Shown here: one piece after another, positions 7,651 through 14,898 of the stretch
Numbering within the stretch: position 1 is the first letter of the stretch
Layout: each line of letters begins with the position of its first letter
DNA from: a virus
IMG/VR virus record: IMGVR_UViG_3300017708_002051
Location: 1 to 20,281 of that record
Direction: 5' to 3' (one strand)
DNA: 20,281 bases
Program-made: the position numbers and the translations under genes
The notes under the pieces: model-generated
What the model was told of the DNA's origin: nothing
Databases searched by the model: none
The model's input: the letters and a program-made list of their open reading frames with translations, nothing else

Positions 7651-8027
7651 TGGAATTAAAAGAGGCCCTAGGAGAAATATTTAAAACAGCAAGGGAAGAA
7701 TTTGGAATACAAAACTCCCCTAAACTTCATTTAAGACAAGATGAAGAAAACGCCCAAGGCATCTTTGGTAAAACAGCTTATTATGATCCAACAGATCAAT
7801 CTATTGTATTATACATAACAAACAGACATCCAAAGGATATTTGTAGATCTTTTGCACATGAATTAGTACATCATCACCAAAATGAAAGAGGTGATTTAGA
7901 ATTAGGAGATGCATCTCAAGCAACTTATGCACAAGATGATCCTCATATGAGAAAAATGGAAATGGAAGCATATTTAAAAGGCAATCTACTTTTTAGAGAT
8001 TGGGAAGACAAAGTAAAAAACCAATAA
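7650..8027 (+). CDS. Small HExxH zinc metalloprotease-like protein
   Basis: This 125-aa protein carries a clear zincin motif, SFAHELVHHHQ, with His70 and His74 as zinc ligands and Glu71 as the catalytic base. About 30 residues downstream, KMEMEAY offers Glu104 or Glu106 as a third, gluzincin-type ligand. The protein is little more than a minimal peptidase domain and has no signal peptide or membrane anchor, so it should act in the cytoplasm or within the virion. The surrounding sequence (YYDPTDQSIVLYITNRHP before the motif) matches the strand-then-active-helix order of small phage and M78-like metalloproteases. Translational overlap (TAATG) links it to the acidic-tailed protein upstream, and the fibre gene follows after three bases. 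Substrates are unknown. Candidates are virion maturation or a host target. Confidence 0.72.
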   Translation: MELKEALGEIFKTAREEFGIQNSPKLHLRQDEENAQGIFGKTAYYDPTDQSIVLYITNRHPKDICRSFAHELVHHHQNERGDLELGDASQATYAQDDPHMRKMEMEAYLKGNLLFRDWEDKVKNQ

Positions 8028-8030
8028 TAA

Positions 8031-10466
8031 ATGGCAATACAAACAAGTTCAGCAGTATTAAAATCATATTTTGAAACAGGAGATGTACCTACAGCAGCAC
8101 AATTTGGTGATCTTATTGATTCAACAGCATTATATGATGGTACTTTAGAAAATATAGTATTTAGTGGATCAAGTACAGGTTCCTTTGGTATGGTAAGAGC
8201 TAAAGAGCTCCACCCATATACAGGGTCTACTACAATGAATGTATCCGCTTCTTTACTTCCTCCATTTATTGGGCCAACAGGAGTTGGTATGGATTTAGGA
8301 GCTACACTTACTCCTTGGAAACACGTATATGCTGCTTCAGCAAGTGTTGATCATTTAAATGCACGAACAGGATCAGTAGTAACAGTTTCAGGAGGTTTAG
8401 CCCCATTAATAAATTCATCATATGATTTAGGTACTACAGACCTAAAATGGAATATGTTACATATTAGTGGAGTTAATATAGATTATATTAGTTCAAGTGT
8501 AGAACCTGATCAAACAAATCTTAGAAATTTAGGATCAGCTACAAGACAGTTTTCAACTGTTTTTGCAAAATCAGCTTCTTTAGAATATATTAGTGCATCT
8601 AATGGAACATTAGGTACAACAATACAAGTAGCAAAAATTAATCAAGTAAGTGGAGCCCTTTTACCTATGGCTGATAATGTATTTGACTTAGGTTCTGGAG
8701 CAAAATCTTGGAAAGATTTACATGTTCAAGGAACAGCAACAATTGGTACTTTAGCTATTGGTAATGTTGCAACAATGGTTATAGGAACAGCTTCATTAGG
8801 AGTAGTAAGTTCAAGTAGAATAGATGGTATAGGAGGATATGGAAACATAATAATTAGTGGTGGTTTAGTACCAGGTACAACAAATGTATTTGACTTAGGT
8901 ACCACAGTAAAAAAATGGAAAACATTACATGTTAGTGGAGCTTCAATTGATTATGTAAGTTCAAGTCTAATTCCAGATCAGGACAATCTTAGAGATTTAG
9001 GAACATCAGCTAGAGAATGGAAAGATTTACACCTTGATGGAACAGCTAATATAGACACACTAGCAGCAGACACAGGTACAGTAGGTACACTTACAATAAC
9101 TACAGCTTCTATTACTGTAGTAAGTTCAAGTAGAATAGATGGTATAGGAGGATATGGAAATGTAATTATTAGTGGAGGATTAGTACCAGGTACAACAAAC
9201 ATATTTGATTTAGGTACTAAAACAAAAAAATGGAGAACATTATTTGCAGTTTCAGCTTCAGTTGATAATGTTAGTTCAAGTTTAATTCCTCATAAAGATG
9301 ATACTTATGATTTAGGATCAAATTCTCTACAATGGAAAGATTTATATATTGATGGAACTGCAAACATTGATACATTAACAGCAGACACAGCTTCTATAGG
9401 AAGAGTAACTAATTTAATTCCAACAACAGATGGAGCTTCTTTCTTAGGAAAACCAGGTTTTAGATTTAAACACATAAATGTAGTTTCATCTTCTATAGAT
9501 TTTGTAAGTTCAAGTTTAAATCCTCATAAAACATCTACATATGATTTAGGATCATCAGCATTAAAATGGAGATCAGCATCAATAGGTCACATAACAGCTT
9601 CTGTTATAATAGTAGATAAAATAACAGCAAATACTACTACTTTTGCAGCAACTGAAACCATTACAGGTTCTAATCAATTTGGTACTGGTTCAGGTAATAC
9701 ACATTCATTCTCAGGAAGTATCACAGCTGTAACAGACATAACAGCTAGTGGAAATATAAGTGCAAGTGGAACTATAACAGCAGCTAGTTTTGATTTTACA
9801 AATGCTTCTATTAACACTACAGACATTTCATCTAGTGGACATATATGGGTTAGTGGTGGTAATGTATCAAATTTAGTATTCCTTAGTAGTGATGGTGGTC
9901 ATATAACAGCTTCAGGTAATATAAGTGCAAGTGGACATATTTCTAGTTCAGGTTTAGTAATAGCAGGAACAAGTACATTAGAAAATATTAATTCAAGTGG
10001 AACAATAATTGCAACAGCAGTAAGTACATCTGGAATAATTTCATCATCTAAAGGATTTTACACTATAGGAGGATTTGTTAGTGCATCAGATGCTTCGGGA
10101 TCTATTCAAATAATATCAGGAGGTATTCATCATAGTAGAATAGAAGGAAGCTCAGCAGATAATAGTCAATATACAGTACATGGTAGAAGATTTACAGTAA
10201 AAAATAAATTACAAGCAGCACTTCCAGCTTCTCAAAGTTCAGGAATATTTACGGTAAATAACCATAGTGTACAAGATGGAGATATAGTTATAGGAACTTT
10301 TATGGGATTAACAGGAGCAGGTGTAGGAACTTTAGCACTAAGTTCTTCAATCCATTGTTTCACAACAGCATCTCTTACTGCAGGATTTAAATTTTACATA
10401 CACAATAATAAAACAACAGAAATAGCAAACAATTCTGACTTTACAGCATCGTTTGTAGTATTATAA
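8031..10466 (+). CDS. Long repetitive tail fibre or virion appendage protein
   Basis: This 811-aa protein is rich in Ser, Thr, Gly, Ala and Ile, as in beta-structured fibres. The N-terminal domain (MAIQTSSAVLKSYFETGDVP, then AAQFGDLIDS) is of a type I recall from phage fibre and neck-appendage proteins and probably attaches to the virion. Residues 88-515 hold about ten degenerate repeats built on a (Y/F)DLG-x5-6-W-(K/R)-x-LH core, often followed by VSSSLIP. Residues 540-690 have SGNISASG and SSGHI-type repeats. The last 130 residues are non-repetitive (from GGFVSASDASGSIQ to the terminal SFVVL) and could be a distal tip or trimerisation domain. No chaperone-type autoprotease motif is visible. 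A role in host contact is inferred. Fibre-like structure is well supported by the repeats. Confidence 0.8.
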   Translation: MAIQTSSAVLKSYFETGDVPTAAQFGDLIDSTALYDGTLENIVFSGSSTGSFGMVRAKELHPYTGSTTMNVSASLLPPFIGPTGVGMDLGATLTPWKHVYAASASVDHLNARTGSVVTVSGGLAPLINSSYDLGTTDLKWNMLHISGVNIDYISSSVEPDQTNLRNLGSATRQFSTVFAKSASLEYISASNGTLGTTIQVAKINQVSGALLPMADNVFDLGSGAKSWKDLHVQGTATIGTLAIGNVATMVIGTASLGVVSSSRIDGIGGYGNIIISGGLVPGTTNVFDLGTTVKKWKTLHVSGASIDYVSSSLIPDQDNLRDLGTSAREWKDLHLDGTANIDTLAADTGTVGTLTITTASITVVSSSRIDGIGGYGNVIISGGLVPGTTNIFDLGTKTKKWRTLFAVSASVDNVSSSLIPHKDDTYDLGSNSLQWKDLYIDGTANIDTLTADTASIGRVTNLIPTTDGASFLGKPGFRFKHINVVSSSIDFVSSSLNPHKTSTYDLGSSALKWRSASIGHITASVIIVDKITANTTTFAATETITGSNQFGTGSGNTHSFSGSITAVTDITASGNISASGTITAASFDFTNASINTTDISSSGHIWVSGGNVSNLVFLSSDGGHITASGNISASGHISSSGLVIAGTSTLENINSSGTIIATAVSTSGIISSSKGFYTIGGFVSASDASGSIQIISGGIHHSRIEGSSADNSQYTVHGRRFTVKNKLQAALPASQSSGIFTVNNHSVQDGDIVIGTFMGLTGAGVGTLALSSSIHCFTTASLTAGFKFYIHNNKTTEIANNSDFTASFVVL
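8802..9431 (+). repeat. Two copies of a 315-bp in-frame duplication in the fibre gene
   Basis: The segment from 8802 aligns without gaps to the segment from 9117, a period of 315 bases or 105 codons. The first roughly 40 codons of each copy (SSSRIDGIGGYGN, then SGGLVPGTTN and FDLGT) are almost identical at DNA and protein level, and GTANIDTL recurs later in both. Conservation falls toward the 3' end. This looks like a relatively recent tandem duplication superimposed on the older repeat array. Confidence 0.8.
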
Positions 10467-10478
10467 AATAAAAACGTT

Positions 10479-10874
10479 ATGAGCATATTAACAAACTTAT
10501 TCTCAGGAGGCGCAGCCGACCTAGTAAAAGGTGTAGGTGGAGTTATAGATAACTTACACACATCTAAAGAAGAAAAATTAAACGCAGAAAGAAAAATTAA
10601 AGCTTTAATAGCAGAACATGAAGCTAAAATGGAACAAAATATCACTGATCGTTGGTCAGCTGATATGAATAGTGACAGTTGGTTAAGTAAAAATGTTAGA
10701 CCAATGATTCTTATATTTTTAGTAGTTTCTACGGTTTTAATGATATTTATTGACGCAGGAACTATTTCATTTACAGTAGAACAAAAATGGACAGACTTGT
10801 TACAGCTAGTATTAATTACAGTGATTGGTGCTTATTTTGGTGGTCGATCATTTGAAAAAAGTAAAAAGAAATAA
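10479..10874 (+). CDS. Holin of the GTA/3TM type
   Basis: This 131-aa protein opens with SILTNLFSGGAADLVKGVGG and a charged helix (SKEEKLNAERKIKALIAEHE). It then has two clear hydrophobic segments at about residues 75-93 (MILIFLVVSTVLMIF) and 107-122 (LLQLVLITVIGAYFGG), ending in a basic tail. This order matches the family named holin of 3 TMs (GTA_holin_3TM), although only two strong membrane spans are visible here. Holins insert in the inner membrane and form the timed lesion that lets endolysin reach the wall or triggers lysis. It is the last gene before a strong terminator, so it probably closes the fibre transcription unit. No endolysin is visible in the window. The family call is fairly sure; holin activity itself is an annotation by family. 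Confidence 0.75.
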   Translation: MSILTNLFSGGAADLVKGVGGVIDNLHTSKEEKLNAERKIKALIAEHEAKMEQNITDRWSADMNSDSWLSKNVRPMILIFLVVSTVLMIFIDAGTISFTVEQKWTDLLQLVLITVIGAYFGGRSFEKSKKK

Positions 10875-10924
10875 CATACAGTTCGATTCATAGCCGAACG
10901 ATTTAAATAAAAATTTTTAGAGAG

Positions 10925-10960
10925 CTGTGGCCTCCAATTTGGTAGCCACAGTTTTTTTTT
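10925..10960 (+). terminator. Strong Rho-independent terminator after the holin gene
   Basis: CTGTGGC (10925-10931) pairs perfectly with GCCACAG (10945-10951). A second inner pairing, CCA with TGG, lies across an ATT loop. The stem is followed at once by nine T residues (10952-10960). This is a textbook intrinsic terminator for + strand transcription and the clearest transcription boundary in the window. The 50 bases before it hold only a weak GTTCG/CGAAC hairpin and an AT palindrome. Confidence 0.92.
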
Positions 10961-10986
10961 GTACGTTACCACAAAATCAGCAAAGT

Positions 10987-12444
10987 ATGAATAATGTAGT
11001 AATCGTAGGAGCCGGAGTTGCCGGTGTAAATGCAGCAACAAAATTAGTAGACAACAATTTTAAAGGAAATATTACTATTATTGATATGGGTTTAGATCCA
11101 TATCGTAGACCAGCAGCAGACGTAATGAGAGGTTTTTTAGGAGCAGGTGGTTGGTCAGATGGTAAATTAACTTATCACACATCCATAGGTGGTCATCTAT
11201 CAAAATACACAGGCGAAGAAAAAGCCATGGAATTGATGGATCAAGTTATTGAGAATTTTAAACGATTTCATCCTAAACCAGAAGAAGTACAATGTTCAAA
11301 TCCAGTAGATGAACCTGAATTTATTAAACCACATTTTGGTTTACGCTTATTCCCTGTATGGCATGTTGGAACTGATTATCTACATGAAATTGGTAAGAAT
11401 TGGTACGATTATTTAGTAGAAAAAGGTGTAGAATTTATATGGGAAACTAAAGTAACAGATATTGATTTTGATAAAAAAATAGTAAAATATTCAGAAATTA
11501 ATGCACACGCAGATTACTGTTGGGAAAGTTATGATACACTTATATTTGGAGTAGGTAAATCAGGAATTGATTTTGCAAAATCATTATCTGAAGATTATGA
11601 ATTACCTACAGAACCAAAACCAGTACAAATTGGTGTACGTTTTGAAGCACCACAAAAACACTTTCAAAAGTTAATTGATATTGCCTATGATTTTAAATTA
11701 TACAGAAAATTTGATGCTGAAGGTGTATCATTAAGATCATTTTGTACAAATAACAATGCAGCTTACGTAGCAGCTGAACATACTTATGGTGATATTAGTT
11801 ATAATGGTCATGCTAAAAAAGATAAAAAATACGAAAATGGTATGACTAATTTTGGTATTTTAATGGAAATTAAGGGTATAAAAGAACCTTTTAATTGGGC
11901 AAGAGAAGCAGTAAAGAAAATGCAAGTAGATGGTAAAGGAACATTTTATTCTCCTAGTCATAGGGTACCTTCAAAAACAACAGAAGGGGATTATGTAGAA
12001 ACTAAAGTAGTAGAAAATTTAGAACCTTTATATGAAGCAATAGGAAATTATGCTATTTATATTCAAGATTTTATCCATGATATGGAAAAAATATTTCCAA
12101 CATTAGGTAAAGATTGGGGGATTTATATGCCCGAAGTAAAATATTTAGCACCAGAACCATTAGTAAATTATAAAGATTTAAGTCTTACTAGGTTTCCTGA
12201 TGTACATTTTGTAGGTGATGCATTATCAGCAAGAGGCATTACAGTGTCAGGAGCTCAAGGAACATTAGTAGCAGAACAAATATTATCAATGAGTAAAGCT
12301 ATAGATGATTTTTTAGAACATGCAGACAAACCAGGACCTTGGTCTGAAGAAGATGATAAAATTCATACTGTAGGAGGTTTAACTAATGATAAAGAAGGAT
12401 CATTTATGAAATTTCAAAATAAAATTAATAAACATGGCAAATAA
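10987..12444 (+). CDS. FAD-dependent oxidoreductase, COG2509-like
   Basis: This 485-aa protein has an N-terminal dinucleotide-binding fold, VVIVGAGVAG with GxGxxG at residues 8-13, then GAGGWSDGKLT at 52-62. Mid-protein it has RSFC with Cys253, followed by AAEHTYG and SYNGHAKKD. Near the C-terminus is the second FAD-contacting segment, VGDALSARGITVSGAQG with Asp411. This order (SDGKLT, then an SFC segment, then an NG segment, then GDA) is characteristic of the uncharacterised FAD-dependent dehydrogenases of COG2509. A longer frame could start at a GTG at 10927, but that lies inside the terminator hairpin, so the ATG at 10987 was chosen. It is the first gene after the terminator and overlaps the next gene by 11 bases. 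It looks like a cargo or auxiliary metabolic gene. The substrate is unknown; the flavoprotein call is strong. Confidence 0.85.
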   Translation: MNNVVIVGAGVAGVNAATKLVDNNFKGNITIIDMGLDPYRRPAADVMRGFLGAGGWSDGKLTYHTSIGGHLSKYTGEEKAMELMDQVIENFKRFHPKPEEVQCSNPVDEPEFIKPHFGLRLFPVWHVGTDYLHEIGKNWYDYLVEKGVEFIWETKVTDIDFDKKIVKYSEINAHADYCWESYDTLIFGVGKSGIDFAKSLSEDYELPTEPKPVQIGVRFEAPQKHFQKLIDIAYDFKLYRKFDAEGVSLRSFCTNNNAAYVAAEHTYGDISYNGHAKKDKKYENGMTNFGILMEIKGIKEPFNWAREAVKKMQVDGKGTFYSPSHRVPSKTTEGDYVETKVVENLEPLYEAIGNYAIYIQDFIHDMEKIFPTLGKDWGIYMPEVKYLAPEPLVNYKDLSLTRFPDVHFVGDALSARGITVSGAQGTLVAEQILSMSKAIDDFLEHADKPGPWSEEDDKIHTVGGLTNDKEGSFMKFQNKINKHGK

Positions 12445-12745
12445 AGCAACGGAGGAAGAATTACAAAATATTAGAAAATGGTTTAAACCTAAAACTAAAA
12501 TAAGAAGAGTATTTAAAATTGAAGAAGATGGATCTAAAACATCAGCACGAGTTATAGACTATGGATATAAAGCAGTATTTCATAGTGAAGATGGTCCTGC
12601 CTTAACTAATGTAGAACAAAGAAAAAAAGAATATTATTTAAATGGTATTGAATTTACTTATGATGATTGGAATGAAATTATGAAAGGTAAAGAAGGTCTA
12701 CCATGGTATAAAACAGCAGCAGGAAAAGGAACATCAAGACATTAA
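12434..12745 (+). CDS. Small unknown phage protein
   Basis: This 103-aa, charged, soluble protein has a segment AVFHSEDGPALTNVEQRKKE followed by YYLNGIEFTYDDWNEI. The pattern of His, DGPA, then Y-x-NG and a later DW resembles a short repeat seen in many phage proteins of unknown role (His-x-DGPA, then tyrosine and NG, then Trp). Only one copy is present here. No catalytic residues, membrane segments or signal peptide are visible. Its start lies inside the end of the flavoprotein gene (11-base overlap) and the P-loop gene follows after three bases, so the three are almost certainly co-transcribed and may be functionally related. No function is claimed. Confidence 0.55.
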   Translation: MANKATEEELQNIRKWFKPKTKIRRVFKIEEDGSKTSARVIDYGYKAVFHSEDGPALTNVEQRKKEYYLNGIEFTYDDWNEIMKGKEGLPWYKTAAGKGTSRH

Positions 12746-12748
12746 TAT

Positions 12749-13276
12749 ATGAAAATAGGATTTTGTGGAACAATGAGTGTAGGAAAAACTACACTAGTAA
12801 ATGCATTAAAAGAATTACCTGAATTTAAAGACTATCATTTTAGAACAGAACGTTCTAAACATTTAATGGATTTAGGAATACCTTTAAATATGGATAGTAC
12901 ATTAAAAGGACAATTAGTTTTTGCTTCTGAAAGAGCAGTTGAATTAATGCAAGAAAAAATAATAACTGATAGAACAGTTATTGATGTTATGGCATTTTGT
13001 GATTTATCTGAATCAATGGAAGATCATGAAAAATTTTATTTAAATGCTTCTTTATATTATTTAATAGATGAATATGATATTTTATTTTATGTTAGTCCTG
13101 AAGGAGTAGAAATAGAAGATAATGGTATTAGAGAAACAAACGCAGAATATAGAACAGCAGTTGATAAAAAAATAAAAACAATTATACAAATGTATAAAAG
13201 TAATACTATTACTATTAAAGGAACTGTAGAAGAACGTATAAAACAAGTCAAAAATGCAGTAGCTCAATATGTATAA
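12749..13276 (+). CDS. P-loop NTPase of the AAA_28/NadR-like kinase family
   Basis: This 175-aa protein starts directly with a strand and Walker A loop, MKIGFCGTMSVGKTT, with the P-loop at residues 7-14. A downstream TDRTVIDVMAF segment near residues 72-82 is typical of AAA_28 and NadR-type kinases, where the Asp lies in a Walker B or lid-proximal position. The length fits a stand-alone kinase domain. The family includes the ribosylnicotinamide kinase half of NadR as well as uncharacterised phage ATPases, so the substrate could be a nucleoside, nicotinamide riboside or something else. It is the third gene of the small accessory cassette after the terminator and lies eight bases before the terminase gene. 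No Shine-Dalgarno sequence is seen. The fold is well supported; the NAD-related role is inference, made more attractive by the NMNAT-like domain encoded at 2145. Confidence 0.75.
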   Translation: MKIGFCGTMSVGKTTLVNALKELPEFKDYHFRTERSKHLMDLGIPLNMDSTLKGQLVFASERAVELMQEKIITDRTVIDVMAFCDLSESMEDHEKFYLNASLYYLIDEYDILFYVSPEGVEIEDNGIRETNAEYRTAVDKKIKTIIQMYKSNTITIKGTVEERIKQVKNAVAQYV

Positions 13277-13284
13277 TATATAAT

Positions 13285-14877
13285 ATGGCACAACCAAACA
13301 TTAAACAAGCAATAAAGCAAGAGTATATTAAATGTGCTAAGGATCCTGTATACTTTATGAAAAAATATTGTTTTATTCAACACCCAACAAGAGGTCGTGT
13401 TCAATTTAATCTTTATCCCTTTCAAGAAGCTACATTAAAATTACTACAAAAACATGATAGAAGTATTATTCTTAAGTCTCGTCAGTTAGGTATTTCTACT
13501 TTATCCGCAGGTATTTCATTATGGATGATGATATTTCAAAAAGATAAATCTATACTTGTAGTTGCAACAAAACAAGACACAGCAAAAAACTTAGTAACAA
13601 AGGTAAAATTTATGTATGATGAATTACCTTCATGGTTACAAATTGGGTTTACAGAAAACAATAAATTAGCATTACGTCTAAAAAATGGTTCTCAAATTAA
13701 AGCAGTATCTGCAGCAAGTGATGCTGGTAGATCAGAAGCAATTTCTTTATTGATTATTGATGAGGCTGCCTTTATTGAAACAAACAAAATAGATGAAATT
13801 TGGGGTTCGTCACAACAAACATTATCAACGGGGGGTAGAGCAATCGTTTTATCTACACCAAATGGAACAGGTAATTTCTTTCATAAAATGTGGACTAAAG
13901 CAGAAGAAGGAACTAACGGATTTATCCCTATTAAATTACACTGGTCAGTACACCCAGAAAGAAACCAAGCATGGAGAGATAAACAAGATGATGAATTAGG
14001 TTTAAGAATGGCTGCACAAGAATGTGATTGTGATTTTACAACATCAGGACACACAGTTTTTGAAAATGAACTTATGAAATTTATTGAAGAAACTAATATA
14101 TGTGCTCCTTTAGAAAAAAGAGGTATAGAAGGAGGATTACACATTTGGGAATATCCAGATTATACAAGAAAATATATAATAACAGCCGATGTAGCTAGAG
14201 GTGATAGTAAAGATTATTCTGCTTTTCATATTATTGATATAGAAGAATCTAAACAAATTGGTGAATTTAAAGGTCAAATTGGTACTAAAGAATTTGGTCA
14301 TATGTTAGTTGCAATGGCAACTGAATATAATAATGCTTTATTAGTAATTGAAAATGCTAATATAGGATGGAATACTATTCAAGTAGTAATAGATAAAGGT
14401 TATAATAATTTGTATTATTCACCTAAAGGGGAAGCAGCAACAAATGCAGATGCATTTTTAGCTAAAGGATATGATATAACAGACACAACTAAAATGGTTC
14501 CTGGTTTTACAATGTCAATGAAAACAAGACCATTAGTAATAGGAAAATTAGATGCATACTTAAAAGATAAAGCAATTACTATTCAAGGAAAAAGAACATT
14601 AGAAGAAATGAAAACTTTTATATGGTTAAATGGAAAACCAGAAGCCCAAATCGGATATAATGATGATTTAGTAATGTCTTTAGCAACAGCATGTTATGTA
14701 AGAGACACAGCACTTAAATTTGCCCAACAAGGATTAGATATGACAAGAGCTACAGTATCAAATTGGCAACGAGAAACTACTCCAGGTATTTATACAGGAG
14801 GTATGGGTAAGAAAAACACGGGTTGGACACAAGATTTAGGAGAACAAGGAGAACAGGATTTAACTTGGCTTCTTTAA
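13285..14877 (+). CDS. terL: Terminase large subunit, T4 gp17-like
   Basis: This 530-aa protein has the two-domain packaging motor layout. The N-terminal ATPase has a Walker A variant KSRQLGIST at residues 64-72 (compare the SRQLGKT type of gp17) and Walker B LLIIDEAA with Asp159 and Glu160. A coupling motif, VLSTPNG, follows. The C-terminal RNase H-like nuclease shows Asp302 in ADVARGDSKDYSAF, Glu356 in VIENANIGW and an Asp460-Asp461 pair in GYNDDLVMSLA. The enzyme docks on the portal vertex, cuts concatemeric DNA and drives it into the prohead. It lies immediately upstream of the portal gene. No small terminase subunit is recognised in the window. The ATG at 13285 has an AT-rich leader without a Shine-Dalgarno sequence. 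All catalytic residues appear intact. Confidence 0.95.
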   Translation: MAQPNIKQAIKQEYIKCAKDPVYFMKKYCFIQHPTRGRVQFNLYPFQEATLKLLQKHDRSIILKSRQLGISTLSAGISLWMMIFQKDKSILVVATKQDTAKNLVTKVKFMYDELPSWLQIGFTENNKLALRLKNGSQIKAVSAASDAGRSEAISLLIIDEAAFIETNKIDEIWGSSQQTLSTGGRAIVLSTPNGTGNFFHKMWTKAEEGTNGFIPIKLHWSVHPERNQAWRDKQDDELGLRMAAQECDCDFTTSGHTVFENELMKFIEETNICAPLEKRGIEGGLHIWEYPDYTRKYIITADVARGDSKDYSAFHIIDIEESKQIGEFKGQIGTKEFGHMLVAMATEYNNALLVIENANIGWNTIQVVIDKGYNNLYYSPKGEAATNADAFLAKGYDITDTTKMVPGFTMSMKTRPLVIGKLDAYLKDKAITIQGKRTLEEMKTFIWLNGKPEAQIGYNDDLVMSLATACYVRDTALKFAQQGLDMTRATVSNWQRETTPGIYTGGMGKKNTGWTQDLGEQGEQDLTWLL

Positions 14878-14898
14878 TATGTATTAAAAAACAACAAG

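Noticed and set aside
8340-9800. Repeated DNA in the fibre gene considered as a CRISPR-like array
   Set aside because: The repeats are in frame, degenerate and of protein-repeat character (DLG-x-W). There is no constant repeat with unique equal-length spacers and no cas gene.
10881-10899. GTTCGATTC resembling a tRNA T-loop
   Set aside because: The flanking bases do not form the five-base T stem, and no anticodon arm or acceptor stem is present. Only a weak GTTCG/CGAAC hairpin remains.
10927-10986. A longer N-terminus for the flavoprotein from a GTG at 10927
   Set aside because: The GTG lies inside the terminator stem. The Rossmann strand begins right after the ATG at 10987, as expected for the family.
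13793-13999. A + strand frame inside the terminase gene
   Set aside because: It is an out-of-frame shadow over the region just after the Walker B motif and shows no recognisable protein feature.
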